Shown here: positions 54,114 to 64,000 of the stretch, one piece after another | Layout: each line of letters starts with the position of its first letter | Position numbering within the stretch: position 1 is the first letter of the stretch | NCBI GenBank assembly: GCA_038562555.1 | Contig: JBCFBK010000008.1 | Location: 90,349 to 154,348, forward strand | Direction: 5' to 3' | Length of the DNA stretch: 64,000 nt | Source of the DNA: JBCFBK01 sp038562555 | GTDB lineage: Bacteria; Bacteroidota; Bacteroidia; Bacteroidales; Prolixibacteraceae | Position numbers and translations under genes: made by a program | The notes under the pieces: model-generated | Database searches by the model: none | Seen by the model: the letters and a program-made list of their open reading frames with translations, nothing else | What the model was told of the DNA's origin: nothing

Positions 54114-54158
54114 CAAACAAAAACTGTCATTCACTGACCTTAAAAAAATGATTAACGT

Positions 54159-54920
54159 ATGAAAAAAGTACTCGTTTTAGCCAGCAATTATGCGTTCTGG
54201 GCTGCAGAACTGCAGGCTCCGTGGGACGCATTGAAAAAGGCAGGTCACCAGGTAACCCTGGCCACATACCTCGGGAAAAAACCCCTTCCGATCGGGATCA
54301 GCATGGACCCTGACTTCGTTGACGGATACCAGCAGGTGAAAGTGAACACACCCGAAGTTGTGAGGCGGACCAAAGAGCTCCTCGAAAACGGAGAGCTGGA
54401 AAATCCGTTGAAAATCAGCGAGGTGAAGATGGAAGATTACGATGCCCTGGTCATGACCGGAGGTCCGGGCACCCCGCTCGACATTTGCAACAACCCGGCT
54501 GTACACCGGATGATCCTGCATTGTGTCAAAAATAACAAGCTGGTCGGCGCTATTTGCTACTCGGTTGGAGCGCTTGCCTTTACCCGCGATCCGGAAAACA
54601 ACTACAAGAGCGTGATTTATGGCAAGACCGTTACGGCGCATCCCCGAAAATGGGACTTTGTCGATTTTGATCTGACCTACGACCTGGTGGGCACAACCCC
54701 CGATAACCACGGAACCGATTTGATGACGCCCGGTTTTGCAATCCCGCTGCAGGACATTGTTGAAGATGCAGTCGGCCCCAACGGCAAAGTCCTGGCCGAT
54801 GACATGGCAACACCCGAAAAGCCATGCGTCGCGTTCGACTGGCCATTCGTAACCGGCCTTTCTGTCGAATCGTCGGCTGCATACGGCAAAAAATTAGTGG
54901 AAGTACTGGAATCGCGATAA
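54159..54920 (+). CDS. DJ-1/PfpI-family protein (second copy)
   Basis: A 253-residue glutamine-amidotransferase-like protein with nucleophile elbow VGAICYSVGALAF (Cys near residue 129) and the GGPGTPLDICNNPAVH block. It is larger than the first copy and more like glyoxalase III/Hsp31-type or HchA-like members, though the assignment is not firm. The stop lies 11 bases before the TPP gene. Confidence 0.85.
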   Translation: MKKVLVLASNYAFWAAELQAPWDALKKAGHQVTLATYLGKKPLPIGISMDPDFVDGYQQVKVNTPEVVRRTKELLENGELENPLKISEVKMEDYDALVMTGGPGTPLDICNNPAVHRMILHCVKNNKLVGAICYSVGALAFTRDPENNYKSVIYGKTVTAHPRKWDFVDFDLTYDLVGTTPDNHGTDLMTPGFAIPLQDIVEDAVGPNGKVLADDMATPEKPCVAFDWPFVTGLSVESSAAYGKKLVEVLESR

Positions 54921-54931
54921 TATACGAAGAT

Positions 54932-56590
54932 ATGAATGTTGGAGAAGTCATTGTGAAATACCTCGAGGACGCCGGGGTCGATACCGTATTTGGCGGATCA
55001 GGACAATCTGATTCTGAAATCCTTTTCGCCCTGCACGACTCTAAAAAGATAAAGACCGTCATTCCCCGCCATGAACAGGCGGCGTCGTTTATGGCTTGCG
55101 GCTATGCCATGTTTTCGGACAAACCGGGTGTGTGTTTTTGCACAGCCGGGCCCGGAGCGGTCAACCTGCTTTCGGGGCTTGCCGTGGCATATTCCGATTC
55201 CCTGCCGGTCATTTCCATTCCGGCATATACCCCAAAAGATTTCAGGGGAAAAGGCGACCTGGGCGAAAGCAGCGGCAGCCACCGCACCCCCGATGGTCAG
55301 GCCATGTTTTCGGCCGTTACGAAGAAGTCATTTGTGCTGGAAGATCCCAAACAAACCTGCGACGTGCTCGAAGAAGCCCTTAACCTGGCATTTGAAGGGC
55401 GGCCCGGGCCGGTTAACATCCATGTTGACTACAGCATCTTTGAGCAGGAAGTCAGTAATTACCGGCCGCTCAATTTTAAAGTTGCTCCGGTGCTGCCAGC
55501 GCAAAAGGATCTCGTACAGGTCGCAAAGGTATTGGCCGAGCTGATCGGAAACGGCAAAAAAGTGATGGCGCTCATTGGTTATGGCTGCATCCGGAGCCAC
55601 GCCGAAGAAATTCTTTTACGGTTTCTGGAGCAATATGACATCCCCTTTTGTACCACTATGGATGCTAAGGGCATTCTTCCCGAAGATCATCGCCTGAGCC
55701 TGGGAACAACAGGGATTTCGGGCGACAAGAGTGCCCGTGAATATCTGAAAGCGGCCGACGCCGTGCTGGCCGTGGGCAACTCATTTGCCAAATGGTCGAC
55801 CTGGAAATTCCGCAGTGATATTTTCGATGATAAGATCCTCATTCACATCAACATTGACAAACATGAAATCAACAAGGTGTATAAGCCTGACTATTTCATT
55901 GTTTCGGATGCCGGTGCCGCAATAACAGGTATCAGCGAAAAAATGGCCGGCCTGGTTAACGTAGTCGCCAAAACGAAACTTAAGCCCGACAAACACTATT
56001 TTGAGGCCATCGCCGGCGGACAGTCGAAAATTCATCCGGCAAGGCTTGTGCAGAAATTGTCCGATTTACTTCCCGACAACAGCATCATACTTGGAGATGC
56101 CGGCGCCAACATGCTGTGGCTTCATGCTTACCTGTTGCTAACGAACGGTAAAAACTTCCAGAATCCCGGCAGTTTCGGCCCCATGGCCGCCAATGTCAAT
56201 GCTGCCATCGGAATTAAGTATGCCAATCCCGGCCGCCCTGTTATCGTGGCCTGCGGCGATGGCGATTATCAAATGGCAGGCTTTGAACTGATGACGGCCG
56301 TCGAAAACAACGTTCCCGTGATCTGGATCATTCTGAATAACGGTGAATTCAACATCATCAAGATGTTTCAGCTCCGTTCGAAAAACAAGGAAGTATTCAA
56401 CCGTTTTCTGAATCCCGATTTTGTGCTGTATGCGCAGGCCTGCGGTGCAAAAGGTTACCGGGTCGAAAAGCTGGAAGATTTTGAACCGGCTTTCAGCGAA
56501 GCGCTGGCCTCAGGCAAACCTGCCCTGATTGATGTGGTCATTGATCCGGAGGCTTATCCTCCCTTTGAGCCTTACCAGGAGAATAAATAA
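54932..56590 (+). CDS. Thiamine-diphosphate-dependent enzyme (acetolactate synthase-like)
   Basis: A 552-residue TPP enzyme with the three-domain arrangement of acetolactate synthase, sulfopyruvate decarboxylase and relatives. The catalytic Glu is in IPRHEQAASFMACGYA. The TPP motif is CGDGDYQMAGFELMTAVENN, ending with NN near residue 475. No acetolactate-synthase small subunit lies nearby, so the substrate is unknown. The start at ATG 54932 is used; earlier in-frame starts (54824) overlap the DJ-1 gene. It ends the metabolite block. Confidence 0.9.
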   Translation: MNVGEVIVKYLEDAGVDTVFGGSGQSDSEILFALHDSKKIKTVIPRHEQAASFMACGYAMFSDKPGVCFCTAGPGAVNLLSGLAVAYSDSLPVISIPAYTPKDFRGKGDLGESSGSHRTPDGQAMFSAVTKKSFVLEDPKQTCDVLEEALNLAFEGRPGPVNIHVDYSIFEQEVSNYRPLNFKVAPVLPAQKDLVQVAKVLAELIGNGKKVMALIGYGCIRSHAEEILLRFLEQYDIPFCTTMDAKGILPEDHRLSLGTTGISGDKSAREYLKAADAVLAVGNSFAKWSTWKFRSDIFDDKILIHINIDKHEINKVYKPDYFIVSDAGAAITGISEKMAGLVNVVAKTKLKPDKHYFEAIAGGQSKIHPARLVQKLSDLLPDNSIILGDAGANMLWLHAYLLLTNGKNFQNPGSFGPMAANVNAAIGIKYANPGRPVIVACGDGDYQMAGFELMTAVENNVPVIWIILNNGEFNIIKMFQLRSKNKEVFNRFLNPDFVLYAQACGAKGYRVEKLEDFEPAFSEALASGKPALIDVVIDPEAYPPFEPYQENK

Positions 56591-56627
56591 CAGGGCAGCT
56601 AAACCTTTTATTCAAACAGAAGAAGTG

Positions 56628-57197
56628 ATGCAAAACAATGAAAAACTGAAATTCCTGCTCAATCAGCTGTTGGGAGCTGTCATTTTCATGGCCGGGGTAA
56701 CCGCCTGTTATCGGGGAGCGCTCAAACATCATCCCTGGTTCGGCCCCCTGATTGTCGGGATCATTATCCTGTTTGACCTGCTGATGCATCCGCAACTGGT
56801 CGGTATCAAACTGAAATTACTGGCAACAGTCGGCTTACTGGGCTTCATCACCGAAACCCTGTTAATCCTGCTTTCGGTCTATTCTGTTGGGCCCGATACC
56901 CGCTGGTTGCTCCCCGACCCGATGGTTCCGGTGTGGATTCTGGCTTTGTGGCTGAACTTCGGGATCAGGGTCCCGGCTTACGTACCTTTCTTCAGGGGCC
57001 GGCACATCATCAATGCCGTAACCGGTTTTGTATTTGCCCTGATCATTTTCAGTTCAGCATCTGCCATGGGACTTGTCGGTTTAACGCACAAGACAACCAG
57101 TCTGATCATCTGCGCCCTGGCCTGGTCGGCCATCATCCCGGTTATTTATCTGCTTGCGGGTAAGCTTTTTCAATTGAAGACGAACACAAACACTTAA
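56628..57197 (+). CDS. DUF2878-like integral membrane protein
   Basis: A 189-residue protein with about six hydrophobic segments. The VPVWILALWLNFG stretch is like the conserved block of DUF2878 membrane proteins, but the match is short. An alternative start at 56529 would overlap the TPP gene end. Function is unknown. It lies 37 bases after the TPP gene and 4 bases before the epimerase-like gene. Confidence 0.7.
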   Translation: MQNNEKLKFLLNQLLGAVIFMAGVTACYRGALKHHPWFGPLIVGIIILFDLLMHPQLVGIKLKLLATVGLLGFITETLLILLSVYSVGPDTRWLLPDPMVPVWILALWLNFGIRVPAYVPFFRGRHIINAVTGFVFALIIFSSASAMGLVGLTHKTTSLIICALAWSAIIPVIYLLAGKLFQLKTNTNT

Positions 57198-57201
57198 ATT
57201 A

Positions 57202-59040
57202 ATGGAAATAAACTTTACATTCTCTGATACAATTGCAGGCTATGTTACCGATTTCAAGCTGAAAGACCGCAGGTTCAGCTTAAATACTTCCGATGGGCGC
57301 GAGTTCAGGATTTGTCTTTCCGATAACTGTTATGCGCGTTATGCCCGGAACCTGAACGAAGGCTACCAGGACGCCACCGGCGATATCAGCAAGCTGTTGG
57401 CCCTTCCGCGTCAGATGGTTTTTGCCTATGGCACTTTTTACCCCGGGCAGGATCAGAGTCAGCTCGTTTTTCAGGCCCAGTGGCTCGTTTTTCCGGGCAA
57501 GGGACCGGGCGTTTACCGGCACGAAGAGCCAAACTGGTGGATTAATCAGATCGACTCGATCGCAAAAAGCTACCTCGCCTGGCAGTTTAACTATCCCTCG
57601 GCTCCGATCGACTACAGCGAATACCGGACGATGCTTCACCTGGGAGGAGCCAAACAGGGCGACTACCTGCAGGAAACCGATACGATATCGCGCCTGGTTT
57701 ATGGTTTCGCGTCGGCCTACCTGCTCACCGGAAAGGATGAATTTCTGGAGGGAGCTGAAAAAGGCACGCAATACCTGCGCGACCACATGCGGTTTTTCGA
57801 TCAGGATGAGGATATGGTATATTGGTATCACGGACTGAAAGTGGAAGGCGAAAAGGAAACCAAGCTGCTCACTTCCGAGTTCGGCGACGATTACGATTCC
57901 ATCCCGATGTATGAGCAGATCTATGCCCTGGCAGGTCCCACACAAACCATGCGCATCACCGGCGATCCGGCTATCATGTCGGATATTGACAAAACGTTGT
58001 CGCTGTTTGAACGCTTTTACAAGGACGAAGAAAACATCGGCTATTTTTCTCATATCGACCCCATCACGCTCGATCCGCGTGCAGAAAGCCTGGGGCATAA
58101 CCGCGCCCGGAAAAACTGGAACTCGGTTGGCGACCATGCGCCGGCATACCTGATCAACCTGTTTCTGGCCACCGGCGATCCCAAACATGCCGAATTCCTT
58201 GAATATACCTTCGATACCATTACCCGTTTCTTCCCCGACTATGAAAACAGTCCCTTCGTGCAGGAAAAGTTTCACGAAGACTGGAGTAAAGATCAGACCT
58301 GGGGCTGGCAGCAGAACCGTGCGGTAATTGGGCACAACCTGAAGATTTCATGGAACCTGATGCGGATGTACTCGCTCAAAGCCAAACCCGAATACCTCGA
58401 GTTTGCCCGAAAAATTGCAGAACTGATGCCTCAGTACGGCTGCGACCGCCAGCGGGGCGGCTGGTACGATGTGGTGGAACGTACAAAGAAACCCGATGGT
58501 AAACATCCCGAGTTTGTCTGGCACGACCGCAAGGCGTGGTGGCAGCAGGAGCAGGCCATTCTCGCTTATCTGATTCTGCATGGCATGCTGAAAGACGACC
58601 AGTACAGCAAATTTGCCCGCGAAGTGGCTGCCTTCTACAGCGCCTTTTTCCTCGACAGCGACGACGGCGGAATCTATTTCAACACACTGGCCAACGGACT
58701 GCCTTATCTGCTGGGCAACGAGCGGTTCAAAGGGAGTCACTCCATGAGCGGATATCACAGCATGGAACTGTGCTACCTGTCGGCTGTTTACATCAACCTG
58801 CTCATTACCCGGCAACCGTTGTATTTGTACTTTAAACCGCTTCCGAATGGCTTTAAGGACCGGATTCTGCGCGTATCGCCCGATCTTCTCCCGGCCGACA
58901 GTATTTTTATCGAAGAATGCTTTATTGACGATGTCCCTTATCCGGATTACGATGCCGGAAATCTCACGGTACATCTCCCTGACACCGACAAACAGGTGCG
59001 GGTAAAAGTTAAAATAACACCAAAAACATGGCTGGACTAA
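57202..59040 (+). CDS. AGE-family (N-acylglucosamine 2-epimerase-like) protein with N-terminal beta domain
   Basis: A 612-residue protein. Residues about 1-110 form a beta-rich domain (IAGYVTDFKLKDRRFSL). From about 115 an alpha/alpha-barrel of the AGE/cellobiose-epimerase type follows, with IGHNLKISWNLMRMYSL near residue 378 carrying the conserved His, and RQRGGWYDVVE and WWQQEQAILAYLILH later. The activity is probably on a sugar, but epimerase, isomerase and hydrolase members share the fold. It precedes a STAS gene by 28 bases and glgX after that, suggesting a role in glucan or saccharide metabolism. Confidence 0.8.
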   Translation: MEINFTFSDTIAGYVTDFKLKDRRFSLNTSDGREFRICLSDNCYARYARNLNEGYQDATGDISKLLALPRQMVFAYGTFYPGQDQSQLVFQAQWLVFPGKGPGVYRHEEPNWWINQIDSIAKSYLAWQFNYPSAPIDYSEYRTMLHLGGAKQGDYLQETDTISRLVYGFASAYLLTGKDEFLEGAEKGTQYLRDHMRFFDQDEDMVYWYHGLKVEGEKETKLLTSEFGDDYDSIPMYEQIYALAGPTQTMRITGDPAIMSDIDKTLSLFERFYKDEENIGYFSHIDPITLDPRAESLGHNRARKNWNSVGDHAPAYLINLFLATGDPKHAEFLEYTFDTITRFFPDYENSPFVQEKFHEDWSKDQTWGWQQNRAVIGHNLKISWNLMRMYSLKAKPEYLEFARKIAELMPQYGCDRQRGGWYDVVERTKKPDGKHPEFVWHDRKAWWQQEQAILAYLILHGMLKDDQYSKFAREVAAFYSAFFLDSDDGGIYFNTLANGLPYLLGNERFKGSHSMSGYHSMELCYLSAVYINLLITRQPLYLYFKPLPNGFKDRILRVSPDLLPADSIFIEECFIDDVPYPDYDAGNLTVHLPDTDKQVRVKVKITPKTWLD

Positions 59041-59068
59041 GTACCGGCCAATAAAGAATCAAAAAAAG

Positions 59069-59398
59069 ATGAATGTGATAACAGAAACCATCGGTGAAGC
59101 CGTGCTGATCTCGGTAACGGGAAGTATAGACAGCCGGACAGCCGGGGACCTGCAGACACAGATCATGGGTCGTGTGTCGGAAACAAGTCATGCTGTTCTG
59201 GATCTTTCGGCGGTAAGTTTCGTTTCCAGCGCCGGATTAAGGGTGTTGCTGATGGTTTACCGGCAAATTAAGGCAAAAGACGGCAAAGTGATCCTGGTTG
59301 GCATTTCGGAGGAGATTCGCGATGTAATGGCCATGACCGGATTTATTAACTTTTTCATGATCTCCGATACGATTGATGACGCACTAAAACTATTTTAA
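59069..59398 (+). CDS. STAS-domain anti-anti-sigma-like protein (first)
   Basis: A 109-residue single STAS domain. The conserved phosphorylation site is FVSSAGLRVLL with Ser53 and Ser54, in the position of the SpoIIAA phosphoserine. In partner-switching systems such a protein binds the kinase when dephosphorylated. It sits 28 bases after the AGE-family gene and 1 base before glgX. Confidence 0.92.
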   Translation: MNVITETIGEAVLISVTGSIDSRTAGDLQTQIMGRVSETSHAVLDLSAVSFVSSAGLRVLLMVYRQIKAKDGKVILVGISEEIRDVMAMTGFINFFMISDTIDDALKLF

Positions 59399-59399
59399 A

Positions 59400-61523
<2,124 letters not shown>

Positions 61524-61559
61524 ATCAAGAATAATATCACATTAACAGGAGGAATTCAG

Positions 61560-61868
61560 ATGAGCTTTACAGTAAAATCAGAAGTTATCGATCAGGTTGC
61601 AAAACTCACCCTGGCGGGATCGCTCGATTCATCGACCGCAGCGGCGTTTCATCAGGAAATTATAAAAATAATCCCGCAAAATCCAAGGGAACTGGTAATG
61701 GATGCCGAACATCTTGACTTCATGTCGTCGGCAGGGCTCCGGGTCATCATTTTTGCCAAGCAAAAACTGGGACCCTCGGTAAAACTCTGTTTATTGAAAC
61801 CGCAGGAACAGTTAGTGGAAACCCTGAGAATGACGGGACTGATCTTCAGCCTGACCATTATTGACTAA
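61560..61868 (+). CDS. STAS-domain anti-anti-sigma-like protein (second)
   Basis: A 102-residue STAS domain with the phosphosite FMSSAGLRVII (Ser56, Ser57). A strong AGGAGG precedes the start. It is paralogous to, but distinct from, the first STAS protein; the second Ser pair and neighbouring residues are conserved, so both could be substrates of the same kinase. It lies 11 bases before the RsbW-like gene. Confidence 0.93.
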   Translation: MSFTVKSEVIDQVAKLTLAGSLDSSTAAAFHQEIIKIIPQNPRELVMDAEHLDFMSSAGLRVIIFAKQKLGPSVKLCLLKPQEQLVETLRMTGLIFSLTIID

Positions 61869-61879
61869 TACCTGGCATC

Positions 61880-62323
61880 ATGGCGTTGAAAGAAGAATTC
61901 CGGAGTTACCCGGCGGTGGCCGACTCACTGTCTCCCATCCGGGAATTTATCTCTATCTTCGGCAAATCAACCGGGCTCGACGGTAAACAGCTTTATAGAC
62001 TATGTCTGGCTATTGATGAGGTTGCTACCAACATCATTAACCATGGGTATCTGGAGNNNNNNNNNNCAGGCATAACTAATGGCATGATCGGGATCGGTGT
62101 GTCAGCCGATGGAACGCAACTGGCGGCTTCGCTCACAGATACCGCTCCGCCTTTCAACCCATTGGAGTTTATGGTACCCGGCGGCGATGTCTTGTCGCGC
62201 CCGCTCGAACAAAGGCCTATCGGCGGACTCGGGATCATGCTGGCCCGTGAAAATGTGGATGAATACCGATACCAGTATCTGAATGGCAAAAACATCAATA
62301 TACTGGTTATGAATGTCGGCTAA
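61880..62323 (+). CDS. RsbW-like anti-sigma / histidine-kinase-type ATPase (contains assembly gap)
   Basis: An RsbW/SpoIIAB-like serine kinase with GHKL ATPase motifs: N-box LAIDEVATNIINHGY, G1 LTDTAPPFNP, and G2 PIGGLGIMLAREN. The frame runs through a 10-base N gap at 62057-62066, so the length (147 residues if the gap is exactly 10) is not certain and bases may be missing. In partner-switching systems this protein phosphorylates STAS partners and holds or releases a regulator. It directly precedes the phosphatase. Confidence 0.88.
   Translation: MALKEEFRSYPAVADSLSPIREFISIFGKSTGLDGKQLYRLCLAIDEVATNIINHGYLEXXXXGITNGMIGIGVSADGTQLAASLTDTAPPFNPLEFMVPGGDVLSRPLEQRPIGGLGIMLARENVDEYRYQYLNGKNINILVMNVG
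62057..62066. other. Assembly gap of 10 Ns
   Basis: A 10-base run of N inside the RsbW-like gene between the N-box and the G1 box. The reading frame happens to stay open. The gap length may be an arbitrary placeholder. Confidence 0.98.
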
Positions 62324-62344
62324 CAATAAAAATCAGCGTGCTCT

Positions 62345-63937
62345 ATGAAGAGATCCATTAAGCAAAAAATCCTCCTGCTCGTATTTGTGATCGTGACCCT
62401 GTGTGTAGGTTCCTATATCTGGATGAGCGTCTATTATACAAAAAGATCAGAGCTGGCCGAGATTGACCAACTGCTTCTGGCTGTTGCCTATGGCGCGCAG
62501 CACGTTGCCGGAGAGGATTATCATGACTCCATCACCGGACCCGAATCGGTCAGTCCTGAGCTTTTTAAGCAGACGGCCAAGACGCTGAAGAACTATGCAA
62601 AACAGGTCAGGGTGAAAGCAATATATGCCTACATGGACTATCAGGGAGAATTCCGGTGGACCGCCGACAGCGATACGACCAATACGTTCTTTAGTCAATA
62701 CGACGACGATCAGCAAATTGTTCAGGATGTTTACTTCAGCCCTCTGCGCGATAACGAGCCTGAGTTCTTTACCTACGAAGATGTTTATGGTTCCGTAAGG
62801 TCGGCTTTTATACCCTTCAAAACCAGGACGGGGGTTCGCTATGTCATCGGGGTTGATTTTGCCTTCAATCATATTCAGCAACTTGTCAGCAACATCATCC
62901 GCTGGTACGTGCTGGTGGGACTGGCGGTACTGGTCGTCGCTTTTGTAATTGTTGGCATCTCTGTCAATTTCATATCAAAGCCGTTGAAAAATCTCGTTGG
63001 CTTTACCAATGAAATGGTCAATAATGATTTTCATCTGGCTGAACAAAGTCTCCGACAACTGCACCAGTTGTCGTCCAGCTTTACGAACGAGGTAGCCCAG
63101 CTGTCCGAGGCTTTTCTTACCATGCAGTTTTCGCTCACGCAGTATATTGTCGATCTGCGCAACTCAACAGCCGCCCGCGAAAGTATGGAAGGGCAGTTGC
63201 GGATCGCCCGTTCCATTCAGATGAGCATGATCCCTAAAGGGCAGCAAAACCTGACGGAACGCCCTGAATTCGATGTTTGCGGAACGATGGTTCCGGCAAA
63301 GGAAGTCGGCGGTGATCTGTATAATTATTTTATGATCGACGACCGGCATCTGGGCTTCACGGTTGGCGACGTCTCTGACAAAGGCATACCCGCCGCGCTA
63401 TTCATGGCAGTAACCACAACCTTGATTAAGGCTGTGGCGCGAAGCGGTAAAAGTCCGGCCGAGGTTCTTTCTCAGGTCAACAACGAATTGTGCCGGGACA
63501 ATGAACAATGTATGTTCGTTACCCTCTTTTTCGGGATCCTGGATATCACCAACGGCAAGGTTTGTTATGCCAACGCCGGACATAACCCCTTCATTCTGGT
63601 CAGAAATGATCAGGTTGAATACCGGAAATTGTCGTCAGGAATGGTCCTCGCTGCTTTTGAAGACTATGTATTCGTCGATGAAGAGCTCCAGCTTGACCCG
63701 AACGACACAATTTTCATGTATACGGATGGCGTCACTGAGGCCATGAACAGGAGCCGGGAATTGTTTGGCGAAAAGCGGCTCCTGGAATCGGTCGTGAAAA
63801 GCAGCCAGGCCGGTCTGAATGTCATGATGGAACAGACCATCGCCGATGTTGCCGCCTTTGTGAACGGCAACGAGCAGTCGGACGATATTACGATCTTTGC
63901 ACTGCGTTATTTCCCGGGCGAGCCAGTCAAATCGTGA
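62345..63937 (+). CDS. SpoIIE/RsbU-type PP2C phosphatase with membrane sensor domain
   Basis: A 530-residue sensor phosphatase. A transmembrane helix at about 7-27, a periplasmic sensor region (about 30-180), a second helix (about 185-210) and a HAMP linker (about 211-265) precede a PP2C SpoIIE domain (about 290-525). Metal-binding Asp residues appear in VGGDLYNYF, FTVGDVSDKGIPAALF, YTDGVTEAMN and the C-terminal SDDITIFAL. It probably dephosphorylates one or both STAS proteins in response to an outside signal, completing a kinase-phosphatase-antagonist set. Confidence 0.94.
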   Translation: MKRSIKQKILLLVFVIVTLCVGSYIWMSVYYTKRSELAEIDQLLLAVAYGAQHVAGEDYHDSITGPESVSPELFKQTAKTLKNYAKQVRVKAIYAYMDYQGEFRWTADSDTTNTFFSQYDDDQQIVQDVYFSPLRDNEPEFFTYEDVYGSVRSAFIPFKTRTGVRYVIGVDFAFNHIQQLVSNIIRWYVLVGLAVLVVAFVIVGISVNFISKPLKNLVGFTNEMVNNDFHLAEQSLRQLHQLSSSFTNEVAQLSEAFLTMQFSLTQYIVDLRNSTAARESMEGQLRIARSIQMSMIPKGQQNLTERPEFDVCGTMVPAKEVGGDLYNYFMIDDRHLGFTVGDVSDKGIPAALFMAVTTTLIKAVARSGKSPAEVLSQVNNELCRDNEQCMFVTLFFGILDITNGKVCYANAGHNPFILVRNDQVEYRKLSSGMVLAAFEDYVFVDEELQLDPNDTIFMYTDGVTEAMNRSRELFGEKRLLESVVKSSQAGLNVMMEQTIADVAAFVNGNEQSDDITIFALRYFPGEPVKS

Positions 63938-64000
63938 ACGGCTTCTGATTTTCAAAAACAGCGTCAGTGTGTCCGTACAGCAGGAAGTTAGGCGATTGAT
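63927..64000 (-). CDS. Possible C-terminus of a convergent gene (partial)
   Basis: A minus-strand frame is open from the window edge to a TGA at 63927-63929 and would end in FLLYGHTDAVFENQKPFTI. It overlaps the phosphatase end by 11 bases. Only about 23 residues are visible, so neither the family nor the reality of the gene can be shown. Confidence 0.3.
   Translation of the reverse strand, partial: QSPNFLLYGHTDAVFENQKPFTI

Noticed and set aside
57280..58974. Long minus-strand ORFs opposite the AGE-family gene
   Set aside because: They are antisense frames of a well-supported gene. They match no family and lack signals of their own.

Overview
The window reads as a stretch of chromosome from a Gram-negative Bacteroidota, probably a draft or metagenome scaffold because a 10-base N run sits at 62057-62066. 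The assignment rests on gene content and signals. Outer-membrane biogenesis genes are of the Bacteroidota type (LptD-like, SurA-like, OstA-like). Several families common in that phylum are present (DUF5063, DUF2795 and DUF6340 types). Several intergenic regions carry TAnnTTTG -7 boxes, and Shine-Dalgarno sites are often weak. No rRNA, tRNA, CRISPR array, phage or insertion sequence was seen.

Layout. 1-2841: a cut-off serine hydrolase, pyrD-pyrK and an XRE regulator, followed by a 650-base AT-rich gap with repeated WTGTRAAT words. 3491-8822: a metallophosphoesterase, a large HExxH/propeller/barrel protein and a lipoprotein. 8834-14499: a fucose block (GntR regulator, fucP, fucI) divergent from a dicarboxylate/amino-acid symporter. 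14575-16737: a DUF134 regulator, aroC and slyD. 17106-22668: lptD, a cell-wall amidase and an MCE/MlaD protein. 22955-28455: dnaA, yigZ, pyrBI, a GAF protein and an rRNA methyltransferase. 28452-31816: a 3'-5' exonuclease, DUF5063 and recQ. 31950-35799: a lipoprotein, surA and ostA envelope operon. 35893-39914: DUF2795, a cobalamin adenosyltransferase, an orphan ABC ATPase and recG. 40159-45650: rseC plus rnfBCDGEA. 45767-51014: hemN, hemG, hemF and hemH on the minus strand. 51264-56590: an accessory block of WrbA, two DJ-1/PfpI proteins, a SUMF1-domain protein, a cupin and a TPP enzyme. 56628-63937: a membrane protein, an AGE-family epimerase-like enzyme, STAS, glgX, STAS, an RsbW-like kinase and an RsbU-like phosphatase.

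How it fits together. Rnf, heme synthesis with both oxygen-dependent (HemF) and oxygen-independent (HemN) coproporphyrinogen oxidases, and WrbA suggest a facultative or redox-flexible life. The last block carries the parts of a partner-switching regulator wrapped around a glycogen-debranching enzyme.

The most unusual signal is non-coding. A family of modular intergenic repeats has the same short modules in the same order in at least six gaps. Most copies begin at or inside the upstream stop codon and end just before the next start codon. I do not recognise this family as a described element. A second unexpected feature is a shared C-terminal module in the adjacent amidase and MlaD proteins.
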